This document shows, piece by piece, positions 1-8,537 of a stretch of DNA of 64,000 nucleotides (within the stretch, counting starts at the first letter, position 1; each line of letters begins with the position of its first letter). A program made the position numbers and the translations under genes. Where the stretch lies: contig CACWPM010000011.1 in NCBI GenBank assembly GCA_902762795.1, positions 1 through 64,000 of the forward strand. The letters are read 5' to 3'. The stretch is from Fibrobacter succinogenes (GTDB lineage: Bacteria > Fibrobacterota > Fibrobacteria > Fibrobacterales > Fibrobacteraceae). Under the pieces are notes generated by a model. That model made no database searches. It worked only from the letters and a program-made list of their open reading frames with translations, and was not told the origin of the DNA.

Positions 1-1
1 G

Positions 2-3000
2 AAGCAGGTTTCAAAAGAAAGTAGAGAATTTGACATCTCCCGTAACGCACGAGAACAAGCACTCAACGAGGAACAGTCTGCCCGCGAGCGTTCGCTGTTT
101 GGCAGTGAATATGAATTGAAGTTGCGCAACCAGCTGAACCAGAGAGCGATTGCGGTGGAATGCGCCGAGTGGATTCGCCAGAAGGTAAAATTCCGGACGA
201 ACATAACCGACTTGAACTATCAGACGTTTATGCATGTAAAGCAGCCCGATGACGATGCCTTGTATACGCCGTTCAACGAGTTTTCGGCGGTGGGACTCGG
301 TGTAGAAAAAGGCAACAACATTTCCAATTTCAGCATGAGGGTTTCGGCGCCTCTTTCCAATGACTATATCAACAAGTTTAATGAATGCTGGTTTGATGAA
401 GCGCAGTTTGAAGAAGTGACCCAGGCGGTCATGGACAGCATTGCTACGGTCTATAAAGAAAATTCTCCCGACTTCATTTACTTTGTAACGCTCTACAATA
501 TCTTCCATGAATTCTTAAACGACATTAGCGAAGATGTTTTGCCGAATTCGGCAACGGGTTTCAAGGAAAGTGCTATTTGGAAAAAGCTTTACAACTTCCA
601 GAAAGATGCAGCCCTTGCCATCATCAACAAGTTGGAAAAATACAATGGTTGCATTCTCGCTGATAGCGTGGGTCTAGGCAAGACTTTCACTGCACTTGCG
701 GTGGTCAAGTATTACGAGAATCGCAACAAGAATGTGCTGGTGCTTTGCCCCAAGAAGTTGAACAACAACTGGATGACCTTCAAGAACAACCAGACAAACA
801 ACCCGCTTGTTACGGACCGTTTTCGTTATGACGTGCTGTACCATTCGGATTTGTCGCGCGATTCGGGGAGCACGAATGGCCTTGACTTGAGCCGCATTAT
901 TTGGAGCAATTACGACCTTGTGGTGATTGATGAATCCCATAATTTCCGTAATGGCGGTACGGCCACAGGCGAGGATTTTTCTGCCGATGAATTTGACGAT
1001 GATATCGACCGCAAGGAAAACCGCTACCAGCGCTTATTGAATCAGGTCATTCGCAAGGGCGTAAAGACGAAGGTGCTGATGCTTTCGGCGACGCCGGTGA
1101 ACAATCGCTTCAACGATTTGAAGAATCAGTTGCGCTTGGCTTACGAAGATGATTCGGAAAAGATGGATTCTTTGCTGAACTTGAACAATGGCATTGATTC
1201 CATTTTCAAGCAGGCGCAGAGTGCTTACAATGCGTGGGCAAAACTCCCTGCTTCTCAGCGAACTACGCAGGCGTTGCTAGAAACGTTGGATTTTGATTTT
1301 TTTGAATTGCTTGATTCGGTAACGATTGCGCGTTCCCGCAAGCATATCGAAAAATTTTACGACATCAATGAAGTGGGTAAGTTTCCGGAGCGTTTGCCAC
1401 CGATCTCGGAGTCTCCCGAGTTGACGGATTTGGTGGGGATTTCGTTCGATAGCATTTACTTGCTATTGAGCCAGTTGCAGATGAGCGTTTATAGTCCGGC
1501 GAGATTTGTGCATCGTAGCCGCCTTGAAAACTACATTGATAGTTCTGAAGAAAAGGATTTACTTTACGGTCGTGAACTAGGTATTCGAAAACTCATGAGC
1601 ATCAATATGCTCAAGCGTTTGGAAAGTTCCGTTTATTCGTTCAAGCTAACATTGAACCGTTATTATGAATTGGTTCTGAAGACTGTTGACAAGATTGAAA
1701 AGTACAAGAGGTGTATTGATGCGGGCAAAGAGGCCGCAGATGCAGATGTTATTTACGATATCGATAGCGCTGCCCTAGAAGATGATGAATTTACCGTCGG
1801 CAAGGATGTCCATTTTAAATTGTCCGATATGGATTACATTGGCTGGCTGAATGAACTCCGTCAAGAATTAAATGTACTTGCTCAATTGCAAAAAACGATT
1901 GAACAGCTTTCTCCTGAACATGATGCAAAACTTCAGACGCTTTATGACCGGATTTGCAACAAGATAGAAGCCCCAATCAATCCTGGGAATAAGAAGATAA
2001 TTTTGTTTACTGCATTTGCCGATACTGCGAAATATCTCTATGAACAGCTCTCTACGAAATTGAACAAGGAGTATGGAATTCATACGGCTTTGGTGACGGG
2101 CGATATGGATGGCCGTACGAACCTCCCGAATTTGCGCGCCGATTACGATACGATGCTGACGTATTTTTCGCCGCAGTCCAAGGAACGCCATTTGCTCAGG
2201 AACGTTGTTCCGGGCGATATCGACTTGCTGATTGCGACGGACTGCATTAGCGAAGGCCAGAACTTGCAGGATTGCGACTACCTGATTAATTACGACATCC
2301 ACTGGAACCCGGTGCGCATTATCCAGCGCTTTGGCCGTATAGATCGTATCGGCAGCAAGAATGCAAAAATCCAGCTGGTGAACTTTTGGCCCAACGTGAG
2401 CCTCGATGAATACATCAACCTGAAATCGCGTGTGGTCGCCCGCATGAAAATTTCGGTGATGACCGCGACCGGCGATGACAACCCCATCAGCGCCGAAGAG
2501 AAGGGCGACTTGGAATACCGCAAGGAACAACTGCGCAAGTTGAAAGAAGACGTAGTTGACCTTGAAGACATGAAGGGCGGCGTGAACATTGTGGATTTGG
2601 GCTTGAACGATTTTCGCATGGACTTGCTGCAATATCGCGAAACCCATCAAGAAGTTGAAAATGCGCCCACGGGAATTTATGCGCTCGTGCATGCCGACGA
2701 AACAGGCGAATTGCCGCCCGGCGTGATTTACATTTTGCGCAACCGCAACAACGCCGTGAATATCCGCCTGCCGCGGGCTTGCCACGCCCGACACTACACT
2801 CTGCAAGGCCTTCAACAAGGAAACTGCCGACGGCCGCAAGATGGGCAAATACAGCGACCTTTTGCAGCAGGCAATCGCCTCGATTATCGAAGTCAAGGAA
2901 GAATCCGATATCGACAGCCTCTTTGGAGAAGGCGAGACCACCGCACTCACCGGCGAAATCCGCGGCCTAGACGATTTTGAACTCGTGACATTCCTGGTGG

Positions 3001-3008
3001 TAAAATGA
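2..3008 (+). CDS. SNF2-like helicase of a defence system, 5' partial and frameshifted near the 3' end
   Basis: The reading frame is already open at base 2, so the true start lies outside the window; the first in-frame start-like codon (TTG 116) is not the natural start. Counting from base 2, residues 221-228 carry the Walker A motif (DSVGLGKT), 310-313 the DESH box, and about 775 the helicase motif VI (QRFGRIDRIG). This is a superfamily 2 helicase of the kind often fused to an upstream phospholipase D-like nuclease domain, which would be off the left edge. The original frame runs to a stop at 2980, but its last ~70 residues look like out-of-frame sequence. A sensible conserved C-terminus (starting around LCKAFNKET, ending DDFELVTFLVVK) is readable in another frame from about 2781 to the TGA at 3006-3008. 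That TGA overlaps the next gene's ATG as ATGA, which supports it as the ancestral end. The gene is therefore frameshifted, probably with a small deletion, or the assembly is wrong there. Confidence 0.85.
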
Positions 3009-3652
3009 TAAACCTGCCCTCTTCGACATTCGTGGGCAAGGTGGTGCCCAAGGAAAAGTTCTATAGCAAGTGCGCCGTGAATACGGTGACCAAGAACCTG
3101 TTTGTCAAGTACGTAGAACAGATTGTGTGGCAAAATAAACTGACCGCGCAGACCATGGCCGCCGAAAAGGGTTTGCTGGTGAACGAAATCGATGTCTTTG
3201 AAGTAAAAATGAAGTCGTTCGAGTGCCCGCGCAAGTTGTTTGAATTCATTGACCAGAATTTGCACCACCACAACATATTTGTCTTGACTTATGACGACAA
3301 AGCAAAACTCTTCGTGAACTTCAAAGAAAAAGAGAAGGACGAAACCTTCCTAGAATCCTTCGAAACACCGTGGAAACCCATCGCCGAACCCGCATTTAAT
3401 TTGTCCGGCAGCAACATGGACGAAATCTACGAATCCATCGTCCGCAGTGCCGCCCCAGATAACGTCATTGCGAGCGAAGCGAAGCAATCCAGGCCGTCTC
3501 TAAAAGACTATATTATACAAAATAAACAAAACGCCAAAATCCAAGCCCAAATCGAAAAGCTGGAAAAGAAACTTGCCAACGAAAAGCAGTTTAACAGACA
3601 GGTGGAAATAAGGGCTGAGATAAGGAAATTGGAAAAGGAGATTAGAGGATGA
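3005..3652 (+). CDS. DUF4391 domain protein
   Basis: A 215-residue protein beginning MINLPSSTFVGKVVPKEKFY, which I recognise as the DUF4391 family. These proteins usually accompany an SNF2/PLD-type helicase and a type III-like methyltransferase; their biochemical role is not established as far as I know. It overlaps the restored helicase end by four bases (ATGA) and the following SIR2 gene by four bases (ATGA at 3649-3652), so the three genes form one translationally coupled operon. The last ~50 residues are a charged helix likely to form a coiled coil. Just before it, residues encoded at about 3463-3500 read VIASEAKQSRP. This is the translation of a short dispersed DNA repeat, so the linker appears to have absorbed a repeat insertion in frame. 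Confidence 0.8.
   Translation: MINLPSSTFVGKVVPKEKFYSKCAVNTVTKNLFVKYVEQIVWQNKLTAQTMAAEKGLLVNEIDVFEVKMKSFECPRKLFEFIDQNLHHHNIFVLTYDDKAKLFVNFKEKEKDETFLESFETPWKPIAEPAFNLSGSNMDEIYESIVRSAAPDNVIASEAKQSRPSLKDYIIQNKQNAKIQAQIEKLEKKLANEKQFNRQVEIRAEIRKLEKEIRG
3463..3500 (+). repeat. Short dispersed repeat inserted in frame in the DUF4391 gene
   Basis: The bases begin GTCATTGCGAGCGAAGCGAA and continue into GCAATCC, a short partly palindromic element known from intergenic regions and gene ends of many bacteria. Here it lies in frame in coding sequence as VIASEAKQSRP. Recognition is from memory of the motif, and no second copy was seen in this window. Confidence 0.5.
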
Positions 3653-4011
3653 TTAATAGAGACTATGAAACCATTTATGAAGCGCTAAAGAAAAATAAAT
3701 TGGCTTTTTTTATTGGTTCTGGTTTTTCTAAAGCGGAGTGTGCTGATTATCCATTATGGAATGATGTTTTAGAGACTTTAAAGCTTGATTTAGCCGAAGG
3801 AAATACAAAAGACTCATTATATAGAGAAACTGATGCTTTGAAGATAGCGCAATTTCATAGGTTGAAATTTGGCAAGGGGACTACTAAAAAGACTACAAAG
3901 AATGCATTCCCAAAAGTTGCAGTTCCAGGCGATTTGACGAAACGCTTGTTGAATTTGTACCCACATTGTATTGTTACAACCAATTGGGATCGTTTTTTGA
4001 TAATGCTGTAA
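3649..4011 (+). CDS. SIR2-family protein, N-terminal part (gene continues in the -1 frame)
   Basis: Encodes the first ~117 residues of a SIR2-like NADase domain: the nucleotide-binding loop FFIGSGFSKAE at about residues 18-28 and TTNWDR at about 109-114. The frame then runs into LIML and a stop at 4009-4011. At 3993-3999 the zero-frame codons are CG-T TTT TTG, a canonical X XXY YYZ slippery heptamer. Slipping back one base gives NWDRFFDNAVNDN, continuing without a gap into the long downstream frame (3966-6323). So 3649-6323 encodes one ~890-residue SIR2 protein split by a one-base shift. This is either programmed -1 frameshifting, a phase-variable T6 tract, a disabling mutation or a base-calling error. 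SIR2-domain defence proteins deplete NAD+ on phage infection; that role is inferred from the family and the island context. Confidence 0.75.
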   Translation: MINRDYETIYEALKKNKLAFFIGSGFSKAECADYPLWNDVLETLKLDLAEGNTKDSLYRETDALKIAQFHRLKFGKGTTKKTTKNAFPKVAVPGDLTKRLLNLYPHCIVTTNWDRFLIML

Positions 4012-6323
4012 ATGATAATGCTTATATGTATGATGTAATTGCTGCTGATTACGAACTTGTTGAATCAGAAAGTAATTCAAAAATTATAAAAATGCATGGG
4101 GATTTTGAACATGACAACTACGTTTTTACAGAAGAAGATTATTTAAATTATCAAGATAATTTCCCATTAATTGAGAACTATGTAAAAAGTATAATTTCAA
4201 CCCATGTTGTGATATTCCTAGGATATTCGTTTAATGACATTGATTTGAAACAAATTTTCAATTGGTTTCAAAATAAATCAACAATCCAGCCGGCTGCATA
4301 TTTGGTCCAAGTTGGAACGAACAATGTTTTGAGAAGTTATTTAAAAAAATATGGAATAACTGTGCTAGATGTAATTCCCCCTGATAGAGAAATTACAAAT
4401 GATATATATAAAGAAGCTATTGATAAATTGATTGCGAATATAGAAAACTTTGAAGAAAATAAATATTCAAATGATGCTTTTGAATATGTACTACAAAGAA
4501 TACAAAAGTATAGATTATATTCTGTTGTGTTGCAATCTCAGTTGACAGCAAATCTAGGAAATTGCAAAATAGCGAAGGGCGCTGATGGGAAAAATTATCT
4601 ACAATTTTACGATAAATTGCTAACTGGCGATATCAATAAGAAAAGAAGAAACATTTATAAAAAATTTGTAGAGACGTTGAATAGCGAAGAATGGCTGGAA
4701 AAAAATAAAGATAGATATCGGTCTCTGAAAGAAATATTTTTTAAATGTAATGTAAACGGTGTTGTTTATGCGGACTACATAGAGAAAGGTGGACTTTGCC
4801 ATGTATTTGAGGGTGAGAAAAAAAATGATGATATAAAAGAATTTCAAAATTTCTTTTATAATTTGAATGATAATCCCACAGATGTGAACCAAAAAATGAA
4901 ACGCGTGTATTGTCTTTATAATTTAAAAGATTACAAGCGTGCTTATGATGAAAATAAAAATGTTATTGAATTATGTAAGAAAGAAAAGAATTGGAAAAAT
5001 CTATTTATTGCAATTTTCAATCAAAAGATTATTTCATTCTTTGGTAGATTTGAAAACAGAGCTTTGGTTAATAACGAATGGGATCTTGATGATGTATTTC
5101 ATAAATTGCCGTTTGAAATACAAAATGAATGCTCAGAATTATATCTCTTTTTAAAAGATGGTGGGCTGTATACAGAACTATCAAAAGCCCAATCAAAATT
5201 AGATGACATAAAAGATAAAATAGACAAAGAACGAAATGGAACCATTTTTTTTGACTCAGAAAGAGAATATGATTCTATAGCATTTGATAATCTTGTTTAC
5301 TATATATTGGGAAATTATATATGTATAGATCAACACAAAGTGTATACAGATATTTGTCGAAAGTATTTGGAATGCAGTATTTTGAGTCAAAGAAGAAATT
5401 CTGATTTGCGCCTCTCAAAAAATGAAATCTATACATTTATTAAATCATTAGATCAAAACATTCTAAAAAAACTCCTAAAGAAAGAAGATGGGACGTTCAA
5501 TACTTTGACTTTGAGTGAGAATGATACACAATGGTTGATTGACGCAACGATTAACTGCCAAAAAAATAGTATTTCATTTAATTATTTAGACAATGCGTTT
5601 TTTGTATTATCTCTAACAAAATTAGAGAGAAATGAATACGAAAATTTTTTTAATAATTTGATGGATATAATAACTTATCCTGCAAAATATCAAATAAAAT
5701 TTTCTCAGATAGGTGAATTTATTCTGTGCCAAAGTCATTTTTTCAAGAACAATCCAAAAAAGTACTTTGACAGGCTTGTGAATGAATTTCTTTCTTCATT
5801 CGTTGATGACCGAATAAGTCCCCTAAATCTCGAATATCTAAGAAATGGGGACCTTGGTTACTTATTTGATAAATTTAAGCTGTCGTTTAAAAATGATTCT
5901 TTATTAAATAATTTTATAGCGGAATTGTCTAAGTATCCCCTTAACGAACAACTCCAATATCGAACAAATGTTTTGATACCTCTTTATCGTCATTCAGATG
6001 AAAAATGTAAATCTATAATAAAAAAATGCGTCCATTATGCAAAAGAAAAAGACGTAGAAATTGGAAAACTTGATTCTATAATCACATTTAATTATCTGTT
6101 GAACTTACAGGAAAGTGAGATAAAAAACTGGACAAAGACGTTCAGAAAACAAATGTTTAAAATCATGAATAAAATGCCGCAAGATTTTTATTCATTCCAC
6201 CTCAAACGAGCGTATATTTTGCTAAAAAGGCTATGTAAGAAAGATCCTTTGTGTAAACCAATGATGAAAACTATTGAGAAAATGATAAAAACAAACAATC
6301 CTTTTATTAGGGACTTGAAATAA
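3966..6323 (+). CDS. SIR2-family protein, C-terminal part including the rest of the catalytic domain
   Basis: The functional reading begins at the frameshift near 3996, not at a separate start. The apparent ATG at 3966 lies inside the N-terminal half in the wrong frame, and the residues up to about 3995 are spurious. Downstream come the rest of the SIR2 fold, with KIIKMHGDFEHD (the family's catalytic histidine region) and VVIFLGYSFNDIDL, then ~650 residues of lysine- and asparagine-rich, mostly helical sequence that may be a TPR-like sensor. This two-part plan, NADase followed by a long helical region, is typical of stand-alone SIR2 abortive-infection proteins. The gene is strikingly A+T-rich compared with the helicase before it and mod after it, consistent with separate acquisition. 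It follows DUF4391 with an ATGA overlap. Confidence 0.75.
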   Translation: MYCYNQLGSFFDNAVNDNAYMYDVIAADYELVESESNSKIIKMHGDFEHDNYVFTEEDYLNYQDNFPLIENYVKSIISTHVVIFLGYSFNDIDLKQIFNWFQNKSTIQPAAYLVQVGTNNVLRSYLKKYGITVLDVIPPDREITNDIYKEAIDKLIANIENFEENKYSNDAFEYVLQRIQKYRLYSVVLQSQLTANLGNCKIAKGADGKNYLQFYDKLLTGDINKKRRNIYKKFVETLNSEEWLEKNKDRYRSLKEIFFKCNVNGVVYADYIEKGGLCHVFEGEKKNDDIKEFQNFFYNLNDNPTDVNQKMKRVYCLYNLKDYKRAYDENKNVIELCKKEKNWKNLFIAIFNQKIISFFGRFENRALVNNEWDLDDVFHKLPFEIQNECSELYLFLKDGGLYTELSKAQSKLDDIKDKIDKERNGTIFFDSEREYDSIAFDNLVYYILGNYICIDQHKVYTDICRKYLECSILSQRRNSDLRLSKNEIYTFIKSLDQNILKKLLKKEDGTFNTLTLSENDTQWLIDATINCQKNSISFNYLDNAFFVLSLTKLERNEYENFFNNLMDIITYPAKYQIKFSQIGEFILCQSHFFKNNPKKYFDRLVNEFLSSFVDDRISPLNLEYLRNGDLGYLFDKFKLSFKNDSLLNNFIAELSKYPLNEQLQYRTNVLIPLYRHSDEKCKSIIKKCVHYAKEKDVEIGKLDSIITFNYLLNLQESEIKNWTKTFRKQMFKIMNKMPQDFYSFHLKRAYILLKRLCKKDPLCKPMMKTIEKMIKTNNPFIRDLK
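3993..3999 (+). other. Candidate -1 slippery heptamer T TTT TTG in the SIR2 gene
   Basis: Six T then G, positioned in the zero frame exactly as X XXY YYZ. A single backward slip joins the two halves of the SIR2 domain at the expected residues. I could not identify a convincing downstream stimulatory stem-loop or an upstream Shine-Dalgarno-like stimulator, so an indel in a homopolymer remains an equal explanation. Confidence 0.5.
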
Positions 6324-6612
6324 TAAATTGAACATTTCTCTCTACTATTTGATATTTCTTTGATAGAAACGGGTGGCTGACAGAATTGCTCTTATTTGGC
6401 TTTCTATAATTATAGAAATTTCAACCTACGGAACGATATCTGCCAAAATCCTCGAAATTCTGCTAAAATTACCACTTTTGATTTATTCTCCCACATATCT
6501 CGATAAAAGTGTAGTTTTTCAACACTTTTATCAAGATATTTCTGTGTTTCCACGACACTTTTGCAGCTTAACGCAATCGATATAATTATATATTTCGTAC
6601 AAAAGGTATCCC
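6324..6612. other. Intergenic region between SIR2 and mod
   Basis: A 289-bp A+T-rich spacer. It contains a long imperfect inverted repeat (6495-6539) and, just before mod, an A/T stretch (ATATAATTATATATT, about 6581-6595) that could serve as promoter or upstream element. A 70-codon frame here (6373-6585) runs through the inverted repeat and shows no protein features, so I do not call it. Confidence 0.5.
6495..6539. repeat. 18-bp inverted repeat with a 9-nt loop upstream of mod
   Basis: The left arm is ATATCTCGATAAAAGTGT (6495-6512), and the right arm at 6522-6539 is its reverse complement with one mismatch; the loop is AGTTTTTCA. No T tract follows, so it is not a standard terminator. It could be an operator for the modification gene, an RNA hairpin ending the SIR2 transcript, or a remnant of an inserted element. 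Confidence 0.75.
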
Positions 6613-8532
6613 ATGGAAAAGATGAAGTTTGAAACTCCCGATATGGCGCAGATGAACGTCGAGAAGATTGCCGCGCTGTTCCCGAATTGCGTGACCGAAA
6701 GCAAGGCCAAGGATGGCGAGCTGAAGAAGGCGGTGAATTTCGATGCGCTCAAGCAGATGCTCGGCGAGAGCGTCGCGGAAGGCGACGAGTCCTACGAATT
6801 TACCTGGGTCGGCAAGCGCGACGCCATGGTAGAAGCCGCGAAACCCATCCGCAAAACGCTGCGCCCCTGCGTGGAAGAATCCAAGAACTTCGACACCACC
6901 GAGAACCTCTATATCGAAGGCGACAACCTTGAAGCCCTGAAACTCCTACAAGAAGGGTACCTGGGCAAGGTCAAGATGATATACATCGACCCGCCCTACA
7001 ATACCGGCAACGACTTTATCTACAAAGACGACTTCCGCATGGACAGCGCCAAGTACGCCGAAGAAAGCGGCGCCGTGGACGACGAAGGAAATCGCATGGT
7101 GCAGAATTCCGACAGCAACGGCCGTTTCCATTCCGACTGGTGTTCCATGATTTACAGCCGCCTGCTGCTCGCCCGCAACCTGCTCACCGATGACGGCGTG
7201 ATATTCATCAGCATTGACGATAACGAACAAGCGAACCTGAAAAAGATTTGCGACGAAGTGTTTGGCGGAAGTAATTTTGTTGCAAATGTCATATGGAAAC
7301 ATACACAACAAAGCAAAAATGATGAACTTCATTTTTCAAGACAGTATAATCATACGTTCGTGTATGCTCACGATATGAACCAATTGCCAAGATTTTATAT
7401 GGAAAGGACTGCTGAAGATAATGTAAATTACAGTAATCCTGATAACGATCCGAAGGGCTTGTGGCGAAGTGGGGATGTCCGCAGTCCAAATTACAGAAAA
7501 ACGTTGTGCTATGATATTGTTGCTCCAAATGGAAATGTGATAAAGGCTCCAGAAAAAGGTTGGAGATGGTCGGAAGAATCAATCAAAGAAAAAATTTCTA
7601 CGGGAGAAATTAAGTTTAAAAGTGATTTTAGTGGCATTATACGAAAAATTTATTTGAACGATCAAGTGGGGCGAACTCCTGAAAATTTATGGGATGGACC
7701 AAAATATGGAACAACTCGTCAATCTGCGGCAATGATAAAAGAGCTATTTAATGGAATTCAGGTTTTCGATACTCCAAAACCAATAGAACTTGTCCAAAAT
7801 ATGTTGGCTCTATTAAGAGACCCGTGTGGAATTGTTTTAGACTTCTTCTCTGGTTCCGCGACAACGGCTCATGCCGTTATGCAATTGAATGCCGAAGACG
7901 GCGGCCATCGCAAATTCATCATGGTCCAATTACCTGAAAAATGCGATGAAAATTCTGAAGCCGCAAAGGCGGGCTACAAGACCATCTGCGAAATCGGCAA
8001 GGAACGCATCCGCCGCGCAGGCGACAAAATCCTTGCGGAACAACAAGCCAAAGAAAAATCGGCCGCCGACAAAACGGACCTGTTCGATAGCACAAGCGAC
8101 AAGCCCGCAGCCGCAAAACCGTTGGACATCGGCTTCCGCGTCCTGAAAATCGACGACTCCAACATGAAGGACGTCTATTACTCCGCCGGCGAAATCTCCC
8201 AGCAAGACCTCGTCGAACAAATCAGCAACATCAAGGACGGCCGCACCGACATGGACCTCCTCTTCGGCTGCCTCGTCGATTGGGGCGTCCCGCTCTCGCT
8301 CCCCATTAAAACCGAAACCATCGAAAACCTCCAAGTCTATAACGTTAACGACGGCGACCTAGTCGCCTGCTTCGCAAACGACATCCCCGAAGCCGCCATC
8401 CGCCAAATCGCAGCCGCCAAGCCCCTCCGCGCCGTCTTCCGCGATTCCAGCTTCAAAAGCGACTCCGCCAAAATCAACGTCACCGAAATCTTCAAAACAA
8501 TCAGCCCCAACACTACGGTAAAGGTGGTGTAG
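6613..8532 (+). CDS. mod: Type III restriction-modification system methyltransferase (Mod), beta-class adenine/cytosine-N methyltransferase
   Basis: 639 residues. The catalytic motif DPPY is at residues 126-129 (YIDPPYNTGNDF). The S-adenosylmethionine-binding motif DFFSGSATTAHA is at about 410-421. This motif IV-TRD-motif I order defines the beta class, typical of type III Mod subunits. Mod methylates DNA (usually N6-adenine) and confers sequence specificity on the Mod-Res complex. The partner Res is at 16927-19974, separated by about 8.4 kb of other defence genes. The central target-recognition part (about 7265-7850) is visibly more A+T-rich than both ends of the gene, consistent with domain swapping. 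The ATG at 6613 is preceded by a long A+T-rich leader with an inverted repeat. Confidence 0.92.
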   Translation: MEKMKFETPDMAQMNVEKIAALFPNCVTESKAKDGELKKAVNFDALKQMLGESVAEGDESYEFTWVGKRDAMVEAAKPIRKTLRPCVEESKNFDTTENLYIEGDNLEALKLLQEGYLGKVKMIYIDPPYNTGNDFIYKDDFRMDSAKYAEESGAVDDEGNRMVQNSDSNGRFHSDWCSMIYSRLLLARNLLTDDGVIFISIDDNEQANLKKICDEVFGGSNFVANVIWKHTQQSKNDELHFSRQYNHTFVYAHDMNQLPRFYMERTAEDNVNYSNPDNDPKGLWRSGDVRSPNYRKTLCYDIVAPNGNVIKAPEKGWRWSEESIKEKISTGEIKFKSDFSGIIRKIYLNDQVGRTPENLWDGPKYGTTRQSAAMIKELFNGIQVFDTPKPIELVQNMLALLRDPCGIVLDFFSGSATTAHAVMQLNAEDGGHRKFIMVQLPEKCDENSEAAKAGYKTICEIGKERIRRAGDKILAEQQAKEKSAADKTDLFDSTSDKPAAAKPLDIGFRVLKIDDSNMKDVYYSAGEISQQDLVEQISNIKDGRTDMDLLFGCLVDWGVPLSLPIKTETIENLQVYNVNDGDLVACFANDIPEAAIRQIAAAKPLRAVFRDSSFKSDSAKINVTEIFKTISPNTTVKVV

Positions 8533-8537
8533 TATTT

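Noticed and set aside
1868-3271. Long minus-strand open frame opposite the helicase and DUF4391
   Set aside because: Antisense to coupled genes with clear helicase motifs; no domain features of its own.
6373-6585. Possible 70-residue protein before mod
   Set aside because: Runs straight through the large inverted repeat, has no good start and no recognisable features.
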